NCBI GenBank assembly: GCA_023394615.1
Contig: JAEXAI010000013.1
Coordinates: 1-14,457, forward strand
Reading direction: 5' to 3'
Origin: Actinomycetes bacterium
Lineage (GTDB): Bacteria > Actinomycetota > Coriobacteriia > Coriobacteriales > Eggerthellaceae
DNA: 14,457 nt
Position 1 is the first letter of the stretch; every line of letters starts with the position of its first letter. The notes beneath the pieces are model-generated. The model was not told where the DNA came from, ran no database searches, and saw only the letters and a list, made by a program, of their open reading frames with translations. The position numbers and the translations under genes were made by a program. Positions 1 through 6,334 of this stretch are shown here, piece by piece.

Positions 1-62
1 GTTTGACACATCCTCTGCGAAAACGTGTCAAACGACACGTCCCACTGTCACACTACTGTCAC
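1..62. promoter_or_regulatory. Palindrome and direct-repeat operator-like region upstream of the ferredoxin gene
   Basis: Two overlapping perfect inverted repeats are visible. GTTTGACAC (1-9) pairs with GTGTCAAAC (25-33), and ACGTGTC (23-29) pairs with GACACGT (34-40), giving the 18-bp palindrome ACGTGTCAAACGACACGT. The octamer ACTGTCAC then occurs twice in direct orientation, at 44-51 and 55-62, an 11-bp period (about one helical turn). A TTGACA-like hexamer lies at 3-8, but no convincing -10 box follows at normal spacing. The layout looks like a binding site for a dimeric regulator. The regulator is unknown and the window starts at base 1, so the promoter may be incomplete. Confidence 0.5.
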
Positions 63-82
63 ATTTTTGGAAAGGATAAGGC

Positions 83-817
83 ATGTTGAACATTGCGAAT
101 GCAGAAGACGGCACGATAATTGTTGAGCCGGGCGAAAACGACCTGAGCACCGTTGCGGAAGTGTACGGCCTATTCAATGAAGTGGGCTCATGTGCATTCG
201 CCACGCTCGATGGCAAAGGCGGTGTTGAATCGCGCATCGCTCACTTTTTTGCGGGCGATGAAGACGGTCTCTACCTGCGCACCATGACGGTGAAGCCATT
301 TTATCGTCAGTTGAAGAAAGGCGGCAAACTGGCAGTGTCAGGGGAGGTCACGACCTCTACTATTCGCCACGACGAAAACAATTTGCCCATTTTCGACCCG
401 GGCTACATGATGCGCGTCAGCGGAGACGTGCGCGAGCTTTCCTTGGAAGAAGTGAACGCCAAAGCGCAGTACAACGATGACTTCGACATCGCGGTTTTCG
501 ACATCAAAAAATATCCCGAAACGCGCGTGTTCGTGCTGTACCGCTTTCATGGTGAAATCTACGCCTATGACTACGAGATGCACAATCGCGACCACAAGCT
601 GCTGCGCGAACGTTTCGCTTTCGGCGGTGATACGGTGGAAGCGCCGGGTCTGCACATCAACGACGATTGCATGGGTTGTGGTGCGTGCTTCGAAAACTGC
701 ACGTTTAAGGCGATCGTGCCGGGCGAGCCCTATACCATCAACGGTGAGCGTTGCGACGAGTGCGGTACCTGTTTCCATGTTTGCCCTGCAAACGCTGTCG
801 TCTCAAAGGGGCTGTAG
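83..817 (+). CDS. FMN-type split-barrel (pyridoxamine-phosphate-oxidase-like) protein fused to a 2[4Fe-4S] ferredoxin domain
   Basis: This 244-residue protein has two parts. Residues about 20-165 resemble the PNPOx-like flavin-binding split barrel (for example GSCAFATLDGKGGVESRIAHFF and LYLRTMTVKPFYRQLKKGGKL, each only partly conserved). Residues 190-240 form a bacterial-type ferredoxin domain with two complete motifs: C196, C199, C202, C206 and C224, C227, C230, C234, the second followed by Pro. The first motif lacks the usual Pro after its last Cys. There is no signal peptide or membrane segment, so it should act in the cytoplasm, probably passing electrons between a flavin and a redox partner. 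Such fusions are common in anaerobes, and the substrate cannot be read from sequence. The ATG at 83 follows GGAAAGG at 69-75 at good spacing. The palindromic region 1-62 lies directly upstream. It is convergent with the TetR gene at 891-1481. Confidence 0.82.
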   Translation: MLNIANAEDGTIIVEPGENDLSTVAEVYGLFNEVGSCAFATLDGKGGVESRIAHFFAGDEDGLYLRTMTVKPFYRQLKKGGKLAVSGEVTTSTIRHDENNLPIFDPGYMMRVSGDVRELSLEEVNAKAQYNDDFDIAVFDIKKYPETRVFVLYRFHGEIYAYDYEMHNRDHKLLRERFAFGGDTVEAPGLHINDDCMGCGACFENCTFKAIVPGEPYTINGERCDECGTCFHVCPANAVVSKGL

Positions 818-830
818 GATCTTTGAGACG
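799..830 (+). terminator. Hairpin spanning the stop codon of the ferredoxin-fusion gene
   Basis: CGTCTCAAAG (799-808) pairs perfectly with CTTTGAGACG (821-830), a 10-bp stem with a 12-nt loop that contains the TAG stop (815-817). No T-run follows. Its distal arm overlaps by two bases the outer arm of the next hairpin (829-895), so the two compete. Confidence 0.4.
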
Positions 831-895
831 TAGCCATTCCGTGGGCATCGTACACTTCAGTTTTGAGCGATTCGCGAGATGCCCACCACGCTACG
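829..895. terminator. Two-part hairpin between convergent genes, likely bidirectional terminator
   Basis: GTGGGCATC (841-849) pairs perfectly with GATGCCCAC (878-886). Outside it CGTAGC (829-834) pairs with GCTACG (890-895), separated by small internal loops. It sits between the convergent ferredoxin-fusion and TetR genes and overlaps the TetR stop codon (891-893). There is no strong T-tract on either side, so termination is inferred from position and symmetry. Confidence 0.5.
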
Positions 896-1481
896 AATGA
901 TCGCCGGTAACGAGGTTGACGAACTGCTTGTCATCGTATAAATGCTGGCTGGATAGCCAAGCGAGCCTGATAGGGGTAATCTTTTTACCCAAGGTGACCC
1001 AATGAGTGTACATATCGAACATGTTCCTGACTATGAATGAATTCATAATCTCTTCGTCGTCTTTGGCTAGATACGTCGAAAACCCAAGCGCATGGCGAAT
1101 TGCAACGGCGGTCGTTTCAACTATCTTCTCTCGATAGACATTGTAGCTTGGCTCGCACAGAATTCGTTCCACATAGGGTTCTTGAATGGTGAAATAAGCG
1201 AAGAATTTCCGATTGATGTCTTGAGGTGTATCGGGGTCCCCTTGCTGATTCAGCGTATTGGTGAATCCATCGCAAATGGCCTGCACTGCTGTATCGAACA
1301 GATTCTCGACACCGTCATAGTGGCGATAGAACGTCTTGCGATTTATCTGAGCCCGTTGCGCTATCTTGCTTGCCGAGATACTATGCGCCTCCGTTTCGCA
1401 GATGAGCTCCTCAAAGGCTGTATTTATTGCCTTGCAGGTCCTTTGTACACGCAAGTCGCTATTTTCAGTTCCGTAAGACAT
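891..1481 (-). CDS. TetR/AcrR-family transcriptional regulator (copy 1)
   Basis: This 196-residue protein is of typical TetR length. The N-terminal HTH spans residues about 17-63 and has the signature SASKIAQRAQINRKTFYRHY and then the D...NLFD segment that starts helix 4. The ligand/dimer domain carries YFTIQEPYVERILCEPSY (96-113), a motif shared by all four TetR units in this window. Cys28 and Cys109 are also invariant in them. TetR proteins usually repress a neighbouring operon and release DNA on ligand binding. Here the likely target is DASS permease 1, which is divergently transcribed 688 bp away. In sense orientation the start follows GAAAGGC with 5-nt spacing. The ligand is unknown. Confidence 0.88.
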   Translation of the reverse strand: MSYGTENSDLRVQRTCKAINTAFEELICETEAHSISASKIAQRAQINRKTFYRHYDGVENLFDTAVQAICDGFTNTLNQQGDPDTPQDINRKFFAYFTIQEPYVERILCEPSYNVYREKIVETTAVAIRHALGFSTYLAKDDEEIMNSFIVRNMFDMYTHWVTLGKKITPIRLAWLSSQHLYDDKQFVNLVTGDHS

Positions 1482-1626
1482 CGTTGCCTTTCTTCAAATG
1501 ATTGAACCTAACAGTATTCCGGAATCAAAAACAGTGCAAGACCCAGTGTGCAAGTCTTGCGGCGAATCGATTATAAAAACCTGTAGCGTCCTAAATGTTG
1601 GTGTATGGATTCCGGCTGCGAGGAGC

Positions 1627-1690
1627 GGGCCCGGCGATTTAGCAAGGCGTGGGCCCAGCGATTCGGCACGGCGCGGAACTCGGCGACTTA
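1627..1690. repeat. Degenerate 24-bp tandem repeat
   Basis: The unit beginning GGGCCCGGCGATT (1627-1649) is followed 24 bp later by one beginning GGGCCCAGCGATT (1651-1673), with 18 of 23 positions identical by my count. A weaker third copy starts near 1675. The tract is locally GC-rich compared with the AT-rich sequence around it. No function is apparent. Confidence 0.5.
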
Positions 1691-1756
1691 TCGTGCCATT
1701 CAGTGTGCCGCAGGGGAAAACATGTCAAAAAAGTGCAGCTTCTTGCAAATTTTCCG

Positions 1757-1959
1757 GTCGACCCCCTGTTTTTGTAAGAAAAGTGCAGCATTAGGTTTTT
1801 CCGCACTTGATTTCACTGACGCCCTTTTTCATGCACGCCGCTGAACTGCGACGATGCAATCAAGCTCCAGATGGTGCATTTCGAATTCTGAATAATGCAT
1901 ACTATGAGTTAACTTATTTGCCAAATGCTGCACTTTTTGTGCAAAAACGGGGAATCGAC
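1757..1959. repeat. 203-bp element with 39-bp imperfect terminal inverted repeats
   Basis: The stretch 1757-1795 matches the reverse complement of 1921-1959 at about 32 of 39 positions without gaps. The central GTTTTTG and AAAAGTGCAGCATT blocks are best conserved. Related AAAAGTGCAGC-like copies occur at 1727-1740 (same orientation) and around 1796-1810 (opposite orientation). There is no transposase in the window. It may be a small non-autonomous element or a pair of dispersed extragenic repeats. Confidence 0.5.
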
Positions 1960-2169
1960 TTCGAAAAAAGGTTGCAGTCTAAAAGCTCGATACCACTCCG
2001 AGCGTCCTTTTGCATAGTCGAGAAATGGGTCATATTTTTTCAACCTGCGGCATATGCCACGAATCGTAAACAATAGTCCCTAGCCAGTTCGAATCGTCCA
2101 ATCATAATAATTTAAAGCCCTCGTATTTAAGGAGGAATGCGAGGCGCAATCAAAGAAAGGGGAGAGAAA

Positions 2170-3669
2170 ATGGCTGACGAAGCAAAAAAGGGCAAAAGCA
2201 AAAACGGCATGTATTACGTGCATGTCGCTATCGGTCTGGGAATCATAGCGATATTCTGGTGCCTACCGCCATTCGAGCCGATTACACAAGTGGGTATGAG
2301 GTGTGTCGGCACATTTTTGGGAATGGTGTATCTGTGGTCGGCGATTGAGGCTCTGTGGCCAAGTGTCTTGGGTCTGTTCCTGTTCGGCGCATGCGGCATA
2401 GGTGGTGATGCCGGGTCGAACGGTGTCTGGCTGAACGCTGTTGGCAACTACACTGTTCTGCTGGTTCTGTTTGCGATGGTTCTGTTCGGCGCAGTGGATG
2501 AATGCGGCGATACCAAGTACATCGCAAAATGGTTTTTGACAAGAAAGATATTCAAGGGCCGCCCTTGGGTGTTCCTAATTGTGTACTATGCGTGCTGCTT
2601 CGTGCTGTCCACATTGGTTTCACCTATCACCGGTTTAATCATCATGTGGCCGATATCACTGAGACTGTGTGAGGTAATGGACATCAAACGCGAAGACAGG
2701 CTGTGGAAGTTCTTCTTCGTGGGCATGTTCTTCGATATGGCGCTTGCCATGCCTTTTTTCCCGTTCTTGAGCGCTCAGCTTATTCCCATCAGCGCTTTTG
2801 CATCGATGAGCGCCACCATGGGCAATCCGATGACGATTCCCTACATCCCGTGGATGCTTTCCGACTTCATCATGACGGCATTGCTTATGGCTATCTATTT
2901 ATTGTTCATGAGACTGCTGAAGGTCGATATCAGCAAGATGCAGCATGTGGATCCGGCTATGGTGGAGGAGACCTTGCCGCTGCCGCCGATGAACGGTAAG
3001 CAAAAGGCTTTCATGTGGATGATTCCCATCTACCTGATTGCCTTGCTGGTACCGAACTTCATGAAGGGCAACCCTGTTGCTGATTTCCTGAACTACATCG
3101 GCGTTTTGGGCACCACAGCAGCTTTCGTGGCATTCTTTTTGATTGTTCGCTACAACGGCAAGTCGATGCTTGACTTCAAGGAGGTTGCATACAAGCAGTT
3201 CAACTGGGGCATCTTCTTCATGATCGCCGCAGCTGTGTACGGTGCGAACACGCTTTCGAATTCTGCAACCGGCGTTACTCCATGGTTGGTGCAGGTTCTG
3301 ACACCGGTTCTGGGTGGTCAGTCCGAGATGGCATTCGTTGCATTGTTGCTCACCGTTGCTTTGATTCTCACGAACTTCGCGAACAACGCGGCTATGGCTG
3401 TGGTGCTTACTCCGATTGTTATTACCTTTTCTGCCCAGCTGGGCATCAACCCGATTCCGGTTGAAATGGGCGTCATTTTGATGGTGTTCGTGTCCATGCT
3501 GACTCCTGCTGCATCGCCGCATGCAGGCATGATGTGGGGCAACAAGAAGATTTATTCAACGAAAGATATCTTAAGCATCGGTTTTCCGATGTGCCTTATT
3601 ACCCTGGTCATGTACATCTGCATTGGCTATCCGCTAATCAAGATGTTGGTGGCCGCATTCGGAGGCTGA
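2170..3669 (+). CDS. DASS/SLC13-family anion permease (copy 1)
   Basis: This is a 499-residue polytopic membrane protein with many hydrophobic segments and a short lysine-rich cytoplasmic N-terminus (MADEAKKGKSKNG). It resembles divalent anion:Na+ symporters (Na_sulph_symp/CitMHS type). Conserved blocks include LWPSVLGLFLFGACG near 62-76, NWGIFFMIAAAVYGAN near 345-360, and TNFANNAAMAVVLTPI at 401-416. At the two places where DASS proteins usually have Ser-Asn-Thr, this protein has SPIT (151-154) and ANN (404-406), so its substrate or ion coupling may differ. The family carries dicarboxylates, citrate or sulfate; the substrate here is unknown. I chose the ATG at 2170 because AAAGGGGAGAG (2157-2167) precedes it and the paralogue at 8169 starts at the same place. 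An in-frame ATG at 2137 would have GGAGG only 1 nt away. It is divergent from TetR 1. Confidence 0.85.
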   Translation: MADEAKKGKSKNGMYYVHVAIGLGIIAIFWCLPPFEPITQVGMRCVGTFLGMVYLWSAIEALWPSVLGLFLFGACGIGGDAGSNGVWLNAVGNYTVLLVLFAMVLFGAVDECGDTKYIAKWFLTRKIFKGRPWVFLIVYYACCFVLSTLVSPITGLIIMWPISLRLCEVMDIKREDRLWKFFFVGMFFDMALAMPFFPFLSAQLIPISAFASMSATMGNPMTIPYIPWMLSDFIMTALLMAIYLLFMRLLKVDISKMQHVDPAMVEETLPLPPMNGKQKAFMWMIPIYLIALLVPNFMKGNPVADFLNYIGVLGTTAAFVAFFLIVRYNGKSMLDFKEVAYKQFNWGIFFMIAAAVYGANTLSNSATGVTPWLVQVLTPVLGGQSEMAFVALLLTVALILTNFANNAAMAVVLTPIVITFSAQLGINPIPVEMGVILMVFVSMLTPAASPHAGMMWGNKKIYSTKDILSIGFPMCLITLVMYICIGYPLIKMLVAAFGG

Positions 3670-3718
3670 TGGAGCCGACCTTCCCAGAAGCTCCATCCCG
3701 TTCGCTCTGAATGCGATT

Positions 3719-3758
3719 GTGCCCCGAATCGTGGTGTCAAGCCATCGGTTCGGGGCAC
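3719..3758. terminator. Hairpin terminator between permease 1 and TetR 2
   Basis: GTGCCCCGAA (3719-3728) pairs perfectly with TTCGGGGCAC (3749-3758), a 10-bp stem with a 20-nt loop, followed by GCCTTTTGC. It lies between two convergent genes and may serve both. The T-run is short. Confidence 0.65.
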
Positions 3759-3841
3759 GCCTTTTGCAGCTTTCAATCGGTCCTGGCACTGTAATCCCGC
3801 AGGCGGTTTCGGTTTTGCGCCTCTCCATATATCCAGATCTA

Positions 3842-4441
3842 TTATCGTAGATCGATAATCTCCCCGTCGTCATCTTTATGGTGGCTCACGTCATCGTAGA
3901 GATGCAGGTTCGACAGCTGCACCAGCCTGTCAACGGGGATCTTCTTGCCGAAAGCAATCCAGCGCCGATACATATCGAACAGGTTCCTGACGAAGAAATG
4001 GTCCATCACATCCTCGTCGTCTTTGGTTAGATACATCGAGAAGCCCAGTGCGTTGCGCACGATGAAGACCGTTTTCTGCAACAGCAGTTCTTCATATGGC
4101 CTGTAGCTGCTTTCGCAGACAATGCGTTCCACATAAGGCGCTTGATTGGTGAAGTACTCGAAGAACACCTGATCGGCCTCAGGCCCCGACATGGGAAGAC
4201 CGTGTTTGTCGAAGGCATCGGAAAGCCCGGCGCATATTTCATGCACCGTTTCATCAAAGAGATCCTCGATGCAATCGTAATGTAGGTAGAAAGTCTTACG
4301 GTTGATTTGCGCGCATCCGGCCACTTTGCTGACCGAAATGCTGCGGGCATCCGTTTCGCAGATAAGATCTTGAAAGGTTGATTTAATCGCGCGACGTGTT
4401 TTTAGCGTCCGTAAGTCGTTATCGTTGATTTTGGTGGTCAT
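3842..4441 (-). CDS. TetR/AcrR-family transcriptional regulator (copy 2)
   Basis: This 199-residue protein closely resembles TetR copy 1. The HTH is at residues about 17-63 (SVSKVAGCAQINRKTFYLHY), followed by DLFDETVHEICAG. The C-terminal domain has YFTNQAPYVERIVCESSY (96-113) and a RNLFDMYRRW block near 152-161. Cys28 and Cys109 match the other copies. Its start follows GGAAGGG at proper spacing in sense orientation. It is divergent from the ASST gene at 4719, with 277 bp between, and probably controls that gene and itself. Ligand unknown; an aromatic sulfate or phenol would suit the context but is inference. Confidence 0.88.
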   Translation of the reverse strand: MTTKINDNDLRTLKTRRAIKSTFQDLICETDARSISVSKVAGCAQINRKTFYLHYDCIEDLFDETVHEICAGLSDAFDKHGLPMSGPEADQVFFEYFTNQAPYVERIVCESSYRPYEELLLQKTVFIVRNALGFSMYLTKDDEDVMDHFFVRNLFDMYRRWIAFGKKIPVDRLVQLSNLHLYDDVSHHKDDDGEIIDLR

Positions 4442-4567
4442 TTGTCCCTTCCCGCATGGCGCACATACGTTTCCAAAACAAAGGGGTCGCTCAAGCGATT
4501 TATCCCCGAATCGTTTGCACGCGATGCCCTCTACCTAGTATAAATCACAATCAAATGAATGCGATAA

Positions 4568-4610
4568 ATACCCAGTTTCATTCGGTGTGTGGTATAAACC
4601 CCAGTTAAAA
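4568..4610. promoter_or_regulatory. Paired CCCAGTT motifs upstream of ASST 1
   Basis: ATACCCAGTTTCAT (4568-4581) and a second CCCAGTT box (4600-4606) lie 29 bp apart. A matching pair, 28 bp apart, occurs at 7722-7760 upstream of the deleted ASST. Both sites lie between a TetR gene and an ASST locus, so they are candidate TetR operators. Confidence 0.5.
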
Positions 4611-4632
4611 TACAATAGCCCATAGCAATCGC

Positions 4633-4651
4633 TTATGAAATGATAAATAAT
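4633..4651 (+). promoter_or_regulatory. AT-rich conserved promoter element of ASST 1
   Basis: TTATGAAATGATAAATAAT differs at one position from the sequence at 14091-14109 upstream of ASST 3. A looser version (TTATAAGAAGATAAAGAAT) lies at 11695-11713 upstream of the lipoprotein ASST. It is 67 bp ahead of this ATG and 41 bp ahead of the ASST 3 start. It may be core promoter or an activator site; I cannot place a standard -35 box. Confidence 0.45.
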
Positions 4652-4718
4652 GGTTTCACATTCGCTGCAGCGCAAAGAATGCGCTAAGCAGCGATCATTC
4701 GAAGGGAGAGAATGAACT

Positions 4719-6149
4719 ATGGGTAGACCAACAGTATTTCCGACCGGCACCACCGTTTATGAACCCGAGAAATGCCAGAGCGGCTATACGCTGTTCACCG
4801 CGCCGGGTCAGGGCGTCATCCTGATCAACATGAATGGCAAGGTAGTCCGTTACTGGAAAGACATGAACGGGTTCCCCTGCAAGATGATTCCCGGTGGCCA
4901 CATGTTCGCCAGCTTGGGCGCACGCGAGGGCAGTGAAGCTTATCAGGACATGACCAGCGTGACGATGGTCGACTGGGACGGCAACGTGGAGTGGTCTTTC
5001 GACCACAACCAGAAAGTGAACGACCCCGATACCGGTGAAGTTTGGTGCGCACGCCAGCACCACGACTATCAGATTGAGGGCAATCCGGTAGGCTATCCCG
5101 TTCCTGGGCAGGAGTCGAATACCGACTTCCAGAAGATGCTGATTTTGACGCACAACGATGTGCGCAAACCAAAGATTTCGCCGCAGCTGCTGCTGGAAGA
5201 CCGCTTGATTGAGATTGACCGCGAAGGAAATATCACGTGGGAGTGGTGCATGCTCGATCACTGGAATGAGTTCGAGCTGACCGAACTTCAGAAGAACGTG
5301 ATGTATCGCAACCCCAATATTCAGGAGTCCGGACCCGAAGGCCAAGGCGACATCTTCCATTGCAACTGCGCCAGCTACCTTGGTCCCAACCACTGGTATG
5401 ACGAAGGCGACGAGCGTTTCAATCCGAACAACATCATCATGGACTCGCGCGAAGCGAACATCATGTGGATTCTCGATCACGAGACGGGCAAAATTGTCTG
5501 GCAGATCGGCCCCGACTTCACCAAGACGCGTGAGCTGCGCGTATTTGGCCAGATTGTCGGTATGCATCATTCACATATGATTCCGAAAGGCCTTCCGGGC
5601 GCTGGCAACATCATGGTCTATGACAACGGCGGTTGGGCTGGATACGGCGCTCCTTCGCAGACGTCTCGCATCGGCTTGAAGGCCGAGCGTCGCGATGGCT
5701 CGCGTGTCGTGGAATTCGATCCTACTACTATGAAGATTGTCTGGGAATGCGACGGCGAGAAGCACGGTTCTGAGCCTGGCTTCCCCTATACATCGAACTA
5801 CTTCTATTCGCCGCTGACCAGCGACGCGCAGCGTCTGCCCAACGGCAACACCTTCATCTGCGAGGGCACGTCGGCCAAATTGATGGAATTCACGCCTGAC
5901 AACGAGTTGGTGTGGGAATATGTGTTCCCCGATGTGGGTCCGGCTTTGATTTATCGCGCATATCGCATCCCTTACGAGTGGATTCCTCAGCTGGAAGCAC
6001 CCGAAGAGGTCGCCATCCCCAAGATTGACAACGCCACGTTCAGGATGCCTGGTGCGTCGCCGAGCGGCTACGAAGATGCCGAAGTGACCGTTGAGGGCAC
6101 GAAGGGCTTCCCGCAGCGCATGGCACATTGCGTGGACAAACTGGATTAA
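4719..6149 (+). CDS. Cytoplasmic-type arylsulfotransferase-like protein (ASST 1)
   Basis: This 476-residue protein has the repeated W-x-W/propeller-blade pattern of the ASST family (NVEWSFDH, NITWEWCMLD, GKIVWQIG, KIVWECDG). ASSTs transfer sulfate from phenyl sulfates to other phenols through a sulfo-histidine without PAPS. Likely active-site equivalents are H114/H115 (QHHDYQ), H214 and N216 (DIFHCN), R244 (MDSR) and H283/H284/H286 (GMHHSH). I assigned these by pattern against the E. coli enzyme from memory. Unlike that periplasmic enzyme there is no signal peptide, so it probably works in the cytoplasm. The start at 4719 follows GAAGGGAG (4701-4708). An ATG at 4712 in another frame reads only four codons. 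It is divergent from TetR 2. Substrates are unknown. Confidence 0.82.
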   Translation: MGRPTVFPTGTTVYEPEKCQSGYTLFTAPGQGVILINMNGKVVRYWKDMNGFPCKMIPGGHMFASLGAREGSEAYQDMTSVTMVDWDGNVEWSFDHNQKVNDPDTGEVWCARQHHDYQIEGNPVGYPVPGQESNTDFQKMLILTHNDVRKPKISPQLLLEDRLIEIDREGNITWEWCMLDHWNEFELTELQKNVMYRNPNIQESGPEGQGDIFHCNCASYLGPNHWYDEGDERFNPNNIIMDSREANIMWILDHETGKIVWQIGPDFTKTRELRVFGQIVGMHHSHMIPKGLPGAGNIMVYDNGGWAGYGAPSQTSRIGLKAERRDGSRVVEFDPTTMKIVWECDGEKHGSEPGFPYTSNYFYSPLTSDAQRLPNGNTFICEGTSAKLMEFTPDNELVWEYVFPDVGPALIYRAYRIPYEWIPQLEAPEEVAIPKIDNATFRMPGASPSGYEDAEVTVEGTKGFPQRMAHCVDKLD

Positions 6150-6234
6150 TCCTGACGTTGGATGTGCTAGACGCAGTTCTGGCGAATCGATAATGCGGGG
6201 TCGCCCGTAACGCAAAAAACGAAAACTCGGTTTA

Positions 6235-6269
6235 GAGGGCCCGCACCGTTTCATACGGTGCGGGCCCTC
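6235..6269. terminator. Perfect 15-bp hairpin, bidirectional terminator
   Basis: GAGGGCCCGCACCGT (6235-6249) pairs perfectly with ACGGTGCGGGCCCTC (6255-6269) around a 5-nt loop. It lies between convergent ASST 1 and the double TetR gene. No T-run follows on the plus strand, but its stability and position make a shared terminator likely. Confidence 0.7.
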
Positions 6270-6334
6270 AATCTATACGTGACGACATTGAGTGTTTGGC
6301 GTTGGCATGCTTCGCAGAGCATGCAACAAACCAA

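Larger units (their letters stand above)
1482..2169. promoter_or_regulatory. Long intergenic region between divergent TetR 1 and DASS permease 1
   Basis: No convincing gene lies in these 688 bp. The region holds a degenerate 24-bp tandem repeat (1627-1690), several copies of an AAAAGTGCAGC motif in both orientations, and an imperfect 39-bp inverted repeat (1757-1795 / 1921-1959). An AT-rich stretch at 2098-2130 just ahead of the permease could hold its promoter, but I cannot name a -35/-10 pair with confidence. The short open frames here lack ribosome-binding sites and family resemblance. Confidence 0.5.

Noticed and set aside
1498..1794. 98-codon open frame on the plus strand
   Set aside because: It begins 17 bp from the TetR 1 start with no ribosome-binding site, its sequence is driven by the 24-bp repeat, and it resembles no family I know.
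1807..2076. 89-codon open frame with a TTG-type start
   Set aside because: It overlaps the inverted-repeat element, has no ribosome-binding site and no recognisable domain.
2899..3522. 207-codon minus-strand frame inside permease 1, and similar long frames opposite permease 2 (8634-9524) and ASST 1 (4695-5570)
   Set aside because: These are antisense frames of well-supported genes, rich in His/Arg/Asn with no domain logic or start signals.
4712..4726. Four-codon reading frame overlapping the ASST 1 start (ATG AAC TAT GGG TAG)
   Set aside because: Spacing from GGGAG is short, and ASST 3 has no equivalent, so a regulatory minicistron is unsupported.
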